Source: Myrica gale (taxonomy: Eukaryota; Streptophyta; Magnoliopsida; Fagales; Myricaceae). From it: a stretch of DNA of 64,000 nt. The stretch spans positions 3,105,001 to 3,169,000 of the forward strand of contig OZ005610.1 in the NCBI GenBank assembly GCA_963930655.1. Direction: 5' to 3'. Below are positions 22,445 through 34,742 of the stretch, piece after piece (the stretch's first letter is position 1; each line of letters opens with the position of its first letter). Below the pieces are notes generated by a model. It did not search any database, was not told where the DNA came from, and saw only the letters and a list, made by a program, of their open reading frames with translations. The position numbers and the translations under genes were made by a program.

Positions 22445-24910
22445 AGTACTTGTCCAGTCAGCCAACTGATCTTTCTTCCTGAGGTTTGCTCTATCATCTA
22501 ATTTGAGATGGCATTTCAAACCACTCTGAATGCTCAAGACCCTACCCGTATATACAAACCACTCTGTCCTCAAGACCCTGCACATATATATACCAAGATG
22601 GAGCGTGTAGTTAATTTTATGTTTACCTTCGCATGCCCGAGAGAGAGATTTGTTTTTTATGTCACCCTGGAAGGAACGAAAAAAAAAGAAGGAAAATAAA
22701 CATGGAATATCAGTTGATATAGCGGCAGATCCTCTTTACATTCAGACTTGGAATGTCCGAATCCATTTGACTGCTTAGGTATTTATCCCCTAGATGGATC
22801 TTTTTATCTTTTTTGTTCTGACAAATGATAGCTCTGAAAAAAAAAAAGAGATGATAGGGTAGTTGATTGTAGGAGCTAAAAAAAATGAACTGCCCAAGAC
22901 ATGGCCCACTTGGAGCCCACTGGCATCCAAGGGCCCAATCCAACAATCCAATACGCAAGAAGGTTGCAGGCCCAGAATTTGCTTGCATTGTAAAACTCTT
23001 AACAGAAACTGAAAAATCTTGCTCGAGGATCATTGGCAGTTGATGCGTTGAAAAAAAGTGGGGGAACCAAAAGCGTGAAGCACACCCAGCGTCTTCATCA
23101 CAAGGGGTGGGCCAGATTACTTCGGAAGGGGTCGCACCCGAACTTTCCGTTGCGCAAGTACCAGCCCTCGACGCCCAGCAAATATTCAATGCTTCACGAG
23201 GCTGGGTTTGCTACAGCCCGCACACGGACAGGGAAATCAACAACCTTCCTAGCGGGCTTTGGACAAACTTGGAGCGAATGTAGATCTGAGATCCACTTTT
23301 GGGTCTTAGTCAAGGTTTCGTGTTTTGGTACGACTTAATCTGATCTATTGATAAACAGTATATTTAAGTTTAAATGTGAGAATATCTTTTATTATTATTA
23401 TTATGATTCGTATTTTTTATTTTTATAAATAGACTTTTAATTAGTACCATATAAGTGAAAGTCTTATAAAACAAACTACTTGTGTAACCTAAGTTGTTAA
23501 ATGATAAAGCTTATAACTTTAATGATTATATATGAGACTGCCCTCTTTTGATTTTAGTACGTTTTCATCGTCTAATTGTTGTTCAGAATGCTCGATTGGA
23601 TTGGATCCTATATGCGCTACCATAGTGTTTGATATCATTTTGTATGTTAAACATTCTCTCACAGCGTGTCCAGGCGATCGAGTAGCGCAGACTAATAAGC
23701 TAATTTATTTTAATCCTTACCTCTGCCTTTTGTCTTTATTGTTTTCTCTCTGCGGAGTATAATTGGAACGTGCTTAAAATTGCTGACATTACGAGGGAAT
23801 GTATATTAAACAATCCTTAGGAAAAGAAAAAAGAAAAGAAGAAGCTAATTTTCCTAGGAAATAATTTCACCAGCTAGGATTCCTATTCGCAGCCAAACAT
23901 CAAAACGTTAAACAGTCAAGCTAAGATCCCATGCATCCTTGGGATTTGATGTCGAGGTACAATCCAAGATTATAGGGACCATGCAGGTCCAACCAGATTC
24001 TTCGTTCTTGAATTTCAAATCACTTAGGGTAAAACATCATATTCCAGTTTAGCTAGCTAGCTGAACTGCCATTGGAAGTTTGCCGTTGATCTCTAACTTT
24101 AGATCATACTTTCTGCCCCTTCCTACAAGAACAAGACGAAAGATGAGATCGTAGATTAGAAACACACTGGATACGTGCGAGTGTACATGAGTAACTTACT
24201 CACCGAAAAAACACCGAACGTGTTGGCCGACTGCCAAACCAAACTCCTGGAAACATTGGCCTGCACTTAATTATGCTGAAAAGTTTTTATTGTCGAAAAG
24301 TAGGCCATGGGCTGATTATCTTCCTGAGTACCCCATCGAACTACGTACATCTGATCCATACGACAAATTGGGATTTTTCCAAAAATCAAGACCGAAATGG
24401 TGAGCTCGCGCGTAGATTACTAGATCAGATCAGAGTTAAAACTTTAACCGAAATCTCTCTAAGTAGGGCTAGCTCCTCTTAGAGGAGCAGACGAACATAG
24501 AGAAAGAATTCACACGTTCGCACGAAAAATCCTTGTATGTATGAGATGAAAACGTTGATCCTGTAGGAACGAGAGGGGAGTCTGGGAGAAATGGACAGAT
24601 AAAAAGACTAGCTTCTGGATCATATGCTTCTGTGCAATGCACACATCAATTGAGCTTGATATTCTCAGGACAAACAGAACAGAAATAATCTTTCTCACAA
24701 GCTCAAAGTTGGAGCCTGGAGGACCAAATGATATAGATCCAGAGGAACCAACAATATACACTTCAAACAAATGTAGATAACGATAACAATTGCAAATAAT
24801 TCATGCATCATTTACAATACTTAATTATTGCCCTAAAAATAGAAAGAACAAACAGTCTTAACGATAAATACTATATGATATAATAATGAAATATGCTACA
24901 AGAATGCCTT
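22445..24910. other. intergenic, USE1 3' side to SMR 3' end
   Basis: USE1 3' untranslated sequence, a moderately GC-rich patch at 22.9-23.3 kb with open frames on both strands but no ATG-initiated convincing gene, then AT-rich DNA. No RNA gene or element recognised. Confidence 0.5.
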
Positions 24911-25237
24911 TTAGTTGGCTCTGATCTTCTTTGAAGGCTTTGGGAGTTCCAAAAATACCGAAGCAAGATCGTGGGGAACTTCGAAAAACCCTTGCGAGGG
25001 TGGGCTCAGCTTTCTCCTTGCCGGCCGAGGTTTCTTGGGAGCCGGGGGGCATACCAAGGGAGACTTCAAGACGTGATCCAATGACTTGGGTGTGTGATGG
25101 CACTCTTCATCATCTAAGAGCTCCTTTATTCCATCTGGATCGGATAATTCTTTAGCATGGTTGAAGCTTCGAGTTCTTGAAGTCGTTCGTATCGGCGTAA
25201 TTGGCCTGAACTCTTCTAATATTTCGATCAGACCCAT
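24911..25237 (-). CDS. SIAMESE-related (SMR) cyclin-dependent kinase inhibitor
   Basis: Single exon, 108 residues. The conserved SMR blocks appear in order: acidic segment and ECHHTPKS (45-52), CPPAPKKPRPARRK (63-76), and FFEVPHDLASVF (84-95), the last resembling the cyclin/CDK-binding region shared with KRPs. SMR proteins are nuclear inhibitors of CDKA/CDKB complexes that push cells from mitosis into endoreduplication or arrest, often under stress. Intronless structure and size are typical. A CT-rich leader lies upstream on the minus strand (plus 25.3-25.75 kb). Confidence 0.92.
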   Translation of the reverse strand: MGLIEILEEFRPITPIRTTSRTRSFNHAKELSDPDGIKELLDDEECHHTPKSLDHVLKSPLVCPPAPKKPRPARRKLSPPSQGFFEVPHDLASVFLELPKPSKKIRAN

Positions 25238-28200
25238 TTACCAAAACAGCAAGTACTATAATTCGGAGAGAATTTTCTCAGGACCTTTAATAGCAGAAGG
25301 TAGCGTGCTTGGTTATTTTGAGAGAGAGAGAGAGAGATCAGCGTGCTGAGGCAATTGAGAGGGGGATGATGAGGCGTATGCTGAAAGACATATAAGAGAA
25401 AGAGAGCAGAAATGGAGAGAGATGAATGAAAGTGAGGGTGAAGGTGGGGGTAATGTGGGGAGGGGTATGCAGATGTGAATGATGAGGACGAATAACCGAA
25501 ATGGTTGGCAGAGAGCGAAGAGGCAAGCAGACAAAAGAAACATTAAAGAAGGTTGCGTGTGTAGCGCGGCAGTGAGTGTTAGATGTTAAAAACAAAGGAA
25601 GCAACGCAGCCTTAAAGTAACTGACAAGAAGATCACAGATCATAGCTCCACTCTTCACGTGGTCTCCCGCAAGACTTCCGGGTGGGGGTTCGGCACTTTT
25701 GGTGCGCTTCCTTTTCTCCACCTCATCAGTTTCACTCACTCCCATTCGCTTTTCCTTAAGTTGTCTCTGTTTGTTTCTGGTTCTTCGAATTGCCTTTTTT
25801 GTTTAGATTTTGAAATAAAGAAGAAAATTCAAGTCTTACGTAAGAGGGTTATAATCATCCAACATCACTGCTAATCTTAGTTTATTTAGGTCAAAAGGTA
25901 CAATTTCTCGGATGCTTGGCGTATGCTGAAAATTGGGATCAGCATCAGTACTGTCCAGAGTCATCTTTTAACATTTTTCTCTTCTCCTTTTACTTTCAGC
26001 GGGACAAGAAATAATTACTTGCCGCTCCGTGATCCTTCTCAAGAACAAAATGCAGAGTCTGGAGTTGCAGATCATACGATGGGAATGTCTGAAAACAGAC
26101 TTGTCTTTTCTTCTCGTGTATTATATCATCAATATGGAAAATAATTGCCATTTTGTTATATATCCCAGAAGTGAGGTAGAAATGAAACTCCTGTCCTTTA
26201 TTGAAGTTCCAGACTATAAAATTAGCCCTTCAAACACTTTCCTTCAACAAGGATTTATTTTCCACCGCTGCAGAGTGCAGAGTAATGGTTAATTATCATT
26301 CCACGTTAAGTCTACGAAAAGAGAAGAAAAGCCAAAAATTACCCCATTGTTTATCACAATGGTCGCTCCTCTCGTTGCACTCAGTGCAATCCATGATAAT
26401 ATTGAAGATAACGAAAGATTGCTTAAGATCCAAATCTAATTATATATTCTCTACTTGAGAGACAAAAGCTGCTGCACCCACATGATTAATTTGTGAGCGA
26501 AGTATTTACGTCTCTCTGGAGTCTGGGGTGTAATCTGAGTGATTATACCATCAAGACGAGGATATAAAGGTAAATATTGGAAACCCTCAAACTGGACATG
26601 TGGGGGATCACTTTTGCCAGGCTAACCTTGCTTGTTGAGAAGGAAAATAGAAAGGAAAAACTCGGATCTAGACTGCAGATCGAGTTTACGTGGGAATAAA
26701 GGAATGTGTGAAGTCCATTATTGCCTTTGGACGGACTGTTATATGCATGATTCTCTCTGTATCGGCATTTTTGTATTCTCTCTCTTTCTCTCCATCTCTC
26801 ATCTCTGATCTCTGTATGAAAAGCTGGAGCTAACGACAAATCGCACTTATAGGATATATCTGAATTGAGACATGCTATGCGCAAAGATATTGCCTGAAAA
26901 TCTGAAGCTTGTGTGTGGGTGCGTGCATATACATGCATAAATATTTATGTAGGATATATTCAGTGAGGAATTAGCTAATGTAGGATTTTTGGTTGAAAAA
27001 ATATTAGATAAACAGAAAATGTGAATTCTTCATACGTAAGTGGAACGTACTGCATTTTTCTTTCAATATTTTGAGTAATTTCGAATGTCTCTAAGATAAT
27101 TTTAAGGCCATTTGCTTCTCTCTTTTTTTTTCTCTCTCTCTCACAGTTGACTTCTTCAAAAGCCCTCAAATGGAACCTCCTCCATTCTTTTTTATTCTCT
27201 CTAATGGTGTACATGCAGTTGATGAGTAGCCACCGAAAGTGGGGTAGCTGCGGGAACCCAAGTCATCATATAACTTGGTCATTAAAATTCCTCATTCGGG
27301 GTGATTAAAGTCAATAATCTAATAGTAACCGGCTTACTTGTTAAAAAGAGATTATAATTTCTTTCGGTAAGTAAATTATTAATTATTCTCAAAATAACTT
27401 CTTTTTTTTTGTAAATTAAGGAAGTTTTCCGGCCCAATGCAGAAAATTAATAAAAATACACTAAAATCAATTACAGGAAAAAGTTAAAGAGACAGAGGGA
27501 AGACCCGATCGAGGACCAAATCAAACATATATGCATATATATAGCCATCAACATGTGTGATCTGAAATTAATATTTCAGATCACGCATAATAAATTATTA
27601 ATGGAAAATCCAACACTGAAAATTGTCTCCAATCTATTAACTAAGGGCATGAGTCTTCTTCATTCGCAAATCTCTTATTTGCCAGAATTTGCCTACAAAG
27701 CTGCTTCTTATTAAAAAAAGTGAAATAACACTTCATCCTAAAAGGTTTGATAAATTATAATGATGAAAGAGGGTAAAAGGTCAAGATCTCTCACTCTCTA
27801 CTGCCCTTATTTTTTAAAAAATAAATAAATATATAATTGTGTGTGGGCTTTTTGTAAGTATATATAGTACTCCAAACTAATTGTTTAATCTAATCTTTTT
27901 TCCTTTTTCTCTTCTGTTTAAAGTTAGCTAAAAAAAGTATGAAAACTAATTTATTTGGTGAATTCGTAAGGTATATATATATATATTTGTTGCAAGTCTT
28001 TGACGAAGAGGCGCATCCTATCTAAACGAAAAGGATAGGAATGGGCAGGATAGGCCACATGCATTATAATATTATATATTCAGAGTAGGCACCACTCAGC
28101 AGTACTCATTTGGAGAGTCGTGAGCTTCGAGTAGGTACTAATTACTTACCCGAAATAAAAGAACATAAATAAAAAAAATAGAGGGGGCCGGGGAGATAGA

Positions 28201-29207
28201 TCAAATGCACATTATGGAGAAAGAGTAGGGTATAATATTTGTTTAATTCTTCTAATGGAAGACGATGGAGACTTCCAAGGCATCCGAGGAACTTCATTAT
28301 TATTCAAAACAAGACTAAAGCCAAGAGATATCTGATGACTGTTTGTTTGAAACTTGAAATCCACCACAAACTTTCAATCAAAAAACTAAAAACAAAAACC
28401 GATCACATGCTTAATTTCCCACATGATTTTGTATGTATTCCTTGCCATGATCATAAAATAACTCTTACGACCAAATACCCCTTAAGCTATGACCAAGAAT
28501 ATGCCTCGGGTCATATAATCTCTTAGTCCCTTAAGCATGGAATGCGATGTCGTCTTTAAGGCACTATATATTATTTCTGGAGCACTTATCAACTCGGCCG
28601 CCAATGAAGAAAAATAACGTTCACATGACAATTGGGGTTTGAACGATCGAAATGGATATATCACGACAAAATCGGATGTATAGATTAATCATCCCTGCAG
28701 GCAGCCTCTCGATCCCAATAAAGGAACAGCCTAATTTCCCGCGGTGAAACAGTTATTCTTCTGGGTCTAATGACCGTCCCGATTTGGATGGAGATTGATT
28801 AGTGGGAGAGGAGAATCTTTTTGGAAACTGATGGGAAACGGGAATAAAATTTGGGATGCATGTGAACAAGAGTATAGCGGTAACATGCGCTGCAAATAAA
28901 GGAAAAAACATCCACCCGATATGGACAAAAAGACTTTGCACCTTTCAACTCCTGAGCAGTTTGGATGTGTGATTTTATAACGTTTCTCCTTGGTAATCAG
29001 TAATCGCCGACAATACGAAGTGATTCCTTGGGTTTCTTTAATCAAGTCTGGTCTGAAAACGTTGTTAGGTAAATGCGCAACAACAACCCAACCACCATTA
29101 AAGGGATAAAATGTCCCCTAAATAAGATCAATGATCATAACATTTTCCAAAAACTGGATTAAAGAAAAAAGCAGCAGATAAAAAAAAGACAATTCAAGCA
29201 ACAAAGA

Positions 29208-29497
29208 TGTATCAGCTCCACATTGGTTAATTCGGAAACATTAAGATGATTTTATATAAGTTTGGAGACACCTCCACCTGACAAGCCGATTTTCCAGAAT
29301 ATCAATCTCTAAGTTTTATATAGGTTCATTACAAATGGTATCAGAACTATTTGTGGACTTCTACACTATCTCGTCGTCGAACCTACGGAGAGACCGGCCA
29401 TAGATCTGACAGTACTAGCGCAGCTCCACCTCCGCTTGACAAGCCAATTTTTCAAATAATGATTCTCCTAACTTTATGTCTTATATGAGTTTGTTAC
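29208..29497 (+). mobile_element. degenerate TRIM element
   Basis: A putative left repeat 29208-29333 (TGTATCAG ... ATTACA) is followed by TGGTATCAGAACT (29336-29348), a near match to the initiator-Met-tRNA primer site. A right partial repeat at about 29422-29497 repeats the left repeat blocks CAGCTCCAC, TTGACAAGCC and ATATGAGTTTGTTACA-type end with divergence. No coding capacity. Confidence 0.6.
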
Positions 29498-29559
29498 ATA
29501 AGACATAAATGGGTACATAAGACATAAATGTCTTATGTGAGTTTGTCTTATGAAAGATC

Positions 29560-29930
29560 TGAGCATGTTCGGTTTACGAAAAAAGTGAGGATTTGAATCC
29601 TCACTTCACTATGTTCGGCAAAAACTCAAAGAGAAGGGAGGATTCAAATCCCCCTCGCCCATGTCCCCCTGTATGTCTCCTGCGCCTTTCACTCTTATTT
29701 TGTCTTTTAGTAATTTTTTATTTTATTTTTATTAGAATATCTTTTAAATATTCTATTTTAATAAAAAAAATTAAAATATAAAACAAACAACTTTAAACAT
29801 CATCATTACTTTTTTTACACCTCAATAACTTTTACACAAATACCAATACAACTTTAACATCACTTAAAAATTCACAAAATTCTCTAAATCCTACAAAAAC
29901 CTTCGAAATGAACATAACCCTGATTTCAAA
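29560..29930 (-). mobile_element. MITE, family B, inverted copy
   Basis: Its reverse complement runs through TTTTTGTAGGATTTAGAGAA, GTTAAAGTTGTATTGGTA and AATGATGATGTTTAAAG, paralleling the copy at 13468-13860. Flank-proximal TGTTCGGTTT (left) and a reverse complement of TTCGAAATGAACAT (right) may be its ends. Confidence 0.6.
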
Positions 29931-30305
29931 GTGATTTCGGTTTAGTTCTCAATGTCTTTTCGGGCTGGATCCCTGGCAAAATGGGTACAGCTTTAAATTT
30001 CCGCCATTAGCCCTACAGATTAAAGCCCAAATCCTTTCTATTTAGTCCAAGCCCATATAAAAACAATTTGTCCCAGCCCACCCACTCATTCAAGTTGGAG
30101 AAATGGCCCCTCCAGTCCCTGGTATGTATTCCCTTTCCTAATTGATTTCCGATTCAGCTTCAAGACTCAAGAGGGCTAAAGGGTCACTTCCCTTTGTTCC
30201 AATTGCATCCACTCCTCTCTGTCAACAATCTTGAGTCTTCCTTCCCTCTTATTTATGGGTTTTGCTGGCCAAGCAATAAAGAAAGTCAACAATCTAGTTC
30301 AATGA

Positions 30306-30329
30306 AAAATAAATAAATAAATAAATAAA
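30306..30329 (+). repeat. (AAAT)n microsatellite
   Basis: About six AAAT units in a row. Confidence 0.85.
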
Positions 30330-30879
30330 GATGCCTTCTTTAATAGAGTATACATCACGCCCCAGAAACAGCGAATCAGGTACCCAAGAGTCAACGAACG
30401 AACGAACAACCCCAACATTGAATTGGCTGGCATGGGGCCCACCCACAATGGCTCCATTGTCTCTCTCCTCGTGAAACGACATAAATATACAAAAAGAAAT
30501 TCGGAGTCCACCGCCAAAGCATCGACTTTTGACTATGTGCGGATGCGCCAGTGCCACCACAATTATGGAAATCCCGCACCCAAAGCCACTCAGTTCAATT
30601 TTTTAAAACGCCTGATTTCGATGTCACCGATAAATAAAAAGTATAATATTCAAAAAAAGTATTTTCATTTCATTTCTGAAGTCCCTTCTTTTGGGGAAAT
30701 ATACATAATGGGCCATGGCCACTCGACGTGCCCACGCAGTATAGTTGACTTTCCTTCTTTCTTTGACCAATTCGTCTGGGCAAAACTGCCGTCACAGATT
30801 CCGGTGACAGTCTAGCTTTAAGCTTCCACTCGCCGTCGTCTGATTAAGGAGGATTCTCTTCCAGCTCCTGAAGTAGGAT

Positions 30880-32056
30880 TCACGTTGACTGCAGCACAAA
30901 ACCCGAGGCCGGAATTGCAGTATGCGGGTGACGGTGCTCCCATTTGTAGGTCACGATCAGCATCTTTGGGTCGTCTTGCGCTCGCTCCACGTGCTTCCTC
31001 GCTGGGCACCCTCTCACGGTGCTGCACTTATAATAACCCCTGCACAGTGGAAAGTGGAAATTAGCTCAAAGTTTCACATGGACCCCCAGATTCGTTTTTT
31101 TACTTTCAATTCAAACCGATCTACAGTGAGCGATTGAATAAGGAATATAATAGTACCTTGGGTAAGGTGAGCCCTTGATCGGCTTTTGACCGTACTTCCT
31201 CCAGGAGTACTCGTCTGGGGGTATGTCGGCGATCTTCGAGCTTATTGCCGGCACTCTGATGGTCCTCTTAACTCGTGATTTCCTAAAAACAGAAAAATAA
31301 AAATTTTGGTCACAACTGATTCTTTATTTCAGAAGATCCTGCAAGTCTCGATTTCTAAATTTATAGGTAAATAAAATCGAATAAGTTATCAAGGAGAAAA
31401 CCCGGCGCCTACCCTCTTTTGGAGCAATGGCAACGGCCAGAAGGGGAGATTTTTGCCCCCGCGCGGGCAGAGAGAGCATGATCCGCGAGAGACCTTTTGC
31501 GATGTGAGGACGAAAGAGGCGGTTTCCCGGCCGAGATGGTACGAGTTGGAGCTACGAGGAGTGAGGAGCCTTGTTTGCCGTTGGAAACGCTGCCGTCTCC
31601 GCCTCCGGTGACCGATGAGAGAAACGAGGACGTCGTAGAGGAAACGGGTGGGGATGTGCTCAAGCTCTCTTTCGGGTGCTGACTCGCTGGAAACTCTGTT
31701 CGCTGCTCGAAGGTCGTTTTAGGTTTCGCAAACTCGAACGCGACTGTCTGAGGTTGTTGAGACTGGACCTCCGGGCGGACCAGTTTCGCGGGTTCAGGAA
31801 AACAAGGAGGATTTGACGGCCCGCGGCGGAACCGGGCGTGGCCGGTCCGGTTCAGGATGGAGATGACGTGTTTGAATTTGGATACGGTGAAGTCCGTGAT
31901 TTCTCTGCAGTCAAGATGGTTTACCTGATGGCTTTGGGGTGCCTGATGGGATAATAAGCAGATCAGGTGCTCCATGCTCTTCAACCCAGCTGATGCAGCA
32001 TCTTGTATAGCCGTCTGGTCCTCCATCTTGGAGAACCCGATCAGATCTATGGCCAT
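30880..32056 (-). CDS. WRKY transcription factor, group IId
   Basis: Three exons: 31413-32056, 31157-31282, 30880-31039, total 309 residues starting at [10 protein letters not shown], the usual IId start; an in-frame ATG five codons earlier (32071) could add MKSSP. The sequence shows the calmodulin-binding segment with [11 protein letters not shown] (70-80), a Ser/Thr-rich middle, the plant zinc cluster with [24 protein letters not shown] (242-248) and a C2H2 zinc finger C262/C268/H292/H294. The intron inside the WRKY domain sits at the conserved PR/G position. IId factors bind W-boxes and act mainly in defence and stress responses. Its own upstream DNA has four W-boxes. Confidence 0.93.
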
Positions 32057-32180
32057 GGGAGAAGATTTCAAACCAGAACGGCAGAACGAGATTGAGAGAG
32101 AGAGAAGGGCTAGAAGCTGGAGGTTTGTGTATGGAAGTGTGAGGCAGGTGGTGGGGTTATAAAAGAAATGGAGGGTGCAA

Positions 32181-32614
32181 AGTCAAAGGCGTTTCGTCAA
32201 TCCAAGGATGGAGATTGGTTGGACTTTTTTTTGTTTATGGTGCACGGAATTAGAGGACAAATTAGGCGCGTTACGGGAAGGCACCAAAGGGTGTTGGGTG
32301 GTGGGTCCCAGGTTTGAAGAAACGAAAGGGAGAGGAAGAGAGGTGTAACGGCAACGCACTGGCTTTTGAATTTTCCAAAGAATTGAAAAGTCAAGGTGGA
32401 TGAACGTAATTATTGTAATGGTTGACAGACCAATAGGGTAGATTAGATCACCAATTTTTTATAAAGTCGTCGCTGAATTTCTATATTTTTGTGATTGACC
32501 ATTAATTTGTTTGATATAATTTCTATTTAAATATTAATTTGAATTAATGAGAGTTTTCACACCAGTTGCATTATCTCGTTACATAAATAAAGCACGATTA
32601 GCTCAAAAAGTCAA
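32181..32614 (-). promoter_or_regulatory. W-box cluster upstream of WRKY gene
   Basis: AGTCAA at 32181, 32389 and 32609 (TTGACT on the gene strand) and TTGACC at 32495, with an additional TTGAC core at 32422. Four full W-boxes within about 560 bases of the start suggests WRKY auto- or cross-regulation; this is inferred. Confidence 0.5.
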
Positions 32615-32789
32615 CTTATGGGATTCCCACTTCACCTTGATTTGTGGCAATTATATGAGAATTAAAGCTAATGGATGCCCTCTCGCGTCTTTTTTTCCAT
32701 TCAACCAGATCAAAACCCAGTTAACTTAACTAACAATCTTTCTTTTAGATAGGATTTGTGGTTTAGATTTTCCATAACCAAAGTTAAAG

Positions 32790-33185
32790 GGACGTTCATT
32801 TGGAAGTAATTTATAGCATTTTTAATAAAATTGTGAATATTTAGGTAATGTTAAAATTATATTGATATACTTTGGAAGTAATTTATAGCATTTTTAATAA
32901 AATTGTGAATATTTAGGTAATGTTAAAATTATATTGATATACTTTGGAAGTAATTTATAGCATTTTTAATAAAATTGTGAATATTTAGGTAATGTTAAAA
33001 TTATATTGATATACTTTGGAAGTAATTTATAGCATTTTTAATAAAATTGTGAATATTTAGGTAATGTTAAAATTATATTGATATACGTGCAGAAGTTTTT
33101 AAAAGAGATTGATATTTGTAAAAAAAAAAGGTAATAAAATGTTGTATTTAAATACATGTATCCGTAAGATACAAATCCTAAAAAA
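32790..33185 (+). mobile_element. MITE, family B, with internal tandem array
   Basis: ATTGTGAATATTTAGGTAAT followed by GTTAAAATTATATTGATA corresponds to TTTGTGAATTTTTAGGTG / GTTAAAGTTGTATTGATG in the other family-B copies, so the array arose inside such an element. Confidence 0.5.
32801..33086 (+). repeat. 72-bp tandem repeat, four units
   Basis: Units start at 32801, 32873, 32945 and 33017 with TGGAAGTAATTTATAGCATT. I see no base difference between the units; the fourth lacks its last two bases. Confidence 0.95.
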
Positions 33186-34103
33186 AAGCGAATATCACTA
33201 AAGTTCTTCAGTCATATGCAACTGCTTGCCACATGAGCTTGTTTTACTTTTTGCACTTTTTTTCTGGCTTCTACAACAGTAAGAAATTAGTAAACTAAAT
33301 TAGAAAGGCTTGCCATGTTTAGATGATATATGAAAAATAGTGTAGATTCTATTCAGATTTATGAAAATAATAAAACATAAATTTTCATTTAAAAACACAA
33401 ATCACCATTTTTATTTTTATTTTTTTTTCTCTTGATCCTCTGGCAAAATTTAAGAACTTTAACATGGTGATGGCATATCTATGCAAATATGCTAAATCAT
33501 ATTTTTGTTTTCTAAGTATAGGGTCAATCATATTTACTTACCCAAGTTTCCTTCCTATTGAAGTCAATGGTTTGTTGGTCCACCACGCAACGACAGAAAC
33601 GTTTTTTCCTGGATTTGATCAGTTGCCTAGTTATTGACTAGTGGACACGTTTACAGTGCACATCTGATACCCTGGGAAGATGGGAAGAGTAACCCGTGCG
33701 CCGGTGGGGCCCAACGACACAACGTTTAGGTTGACAAATAAAAAGTATCAGTGAAACTGTTGACCAACTTTAGGGCATGTTCGCAATGTCGGATTGCAAA
33801 CAATAACACGATAGAATCCAACGGCGGTATGTATATATGTAGCGAGGAAGCATTCGTAACGGTTGGATAGGTCTACAGGAATCCAACGGAACGGCTGTAT
33901 GGAGCTCATGCAAGTTGACCAGAGATTAAAATTAACATCGTTAAGGCATCAGGAATGTGGTTGACGTGCCTTATTTTAGTTCCACACGTGGTCTAGAATT
34001 CAATAAGTGTGGTGGGTCAAAGGCCAAATAGCATAGGTGGATCTAGCGAGGGGCTATGGGGCAGCCGCCCCATTACTTGAAAAATCTCTCAATTTTTATT
34101 TTT

Positions 34104-34742
34104 GGCTTAAATGCACTATAGGTCCCTGTGGTATCACCTTATTACAAATTGGTATATGTGGTTTGAGTTTGTACAGGCTAGTCCTTGATGTAATCATCTT
34201 GTAACAAATTGGTCTTCCCGTTAGATTTCCGTCGACCCACTTAACAGGCGAAGCTCACGTGGATTATTTTTAGTATATGCACCAATGAAAGAGCACCAAC
34301 AGAGGACAAACCGAGCATCCCGAGCACAGACCGAGCCCCGGCATCCCGAACAGTCTGAGCAGCACCAGCTCGAGCATCCCGAGCACAAGCAGCTTGGCCT
34401 GCTCGAGATACGGGTACATGCGGCATCATATGCACTAATGAAAGAGCACCAACAAAGGACAGACCGAGCATCTCGAGCACAAACCGAGCCCTGGCATCCC
34501 GAGCATCCTGAGCACAAGCAACTCAGCCTGCTCACCTCTCAACATGTGACATCACCCCATTCGTTGATGACGTTAGATTTTTTGATACGTCAGCTTCGGC
34601 CGTTAAGTAGGTCGACGAAAATCTAACGGGAGGACCAATTTGTTACAAGATGCTTACCCCAGGGACTAGATAGTACAAACTCATACCACATGGACCAATT
34701 TTTAAAAGGTGATACCACATGGACCTACAATGTATTTAGGCC
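34104..34742. mobile_element. foldback (Mutator-like) element
   Basis: Terminal inverted repeats: left GGCTTAAATGCACTATAGGT, right ending in ACATTGTATTTAGGCC-type complement, with long subterminal complementarity (GGTCCCTGTGGTATCACC vs GGTGATACCACATGGACC). Nine-base flanks TTTATTTTT and TTGATTTTT differ by one base. The interior has a GC-richer 150-base segment duplicated (34278 and 34431 starts) containing GAGCATCCCGAGCACA units. Confidence 0.7.

Larger units (their letters stand above)
25238..30879. other. gene-poor intergenic region
   Basis: SMR promoter, then about 5 kb without a supportable gene. Contents recognised: a 12-bp-arm palindrome at 27557-27584, a degenerate TRIM at 29208-29497, a family-B MITE at about 29560-29930, and an (AAAT)n microsatellite at 30306-30329. 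Confidence 0.5.

Noticed and set aside
23033..23338. 101-codon frame rich in basic residues
   Set aside because: The first codon is TTG, no upstream ATG extends it and the opposite strand is also open; no family recognised.
24064..24140. Minus-strand frame reading KYDLKLEINGKLPMAVQLAS to a stop after an AG
   Set aside because: Too short and isolated; no convincing upstream exon between it and the SMR gene.
25338..25745. 135-codon minus frame upstream of SMR
   Set aside because: CT-rich leader DNA gives a low-complexity Ser/Pro/His read; more likely 5' untranslated sequence.
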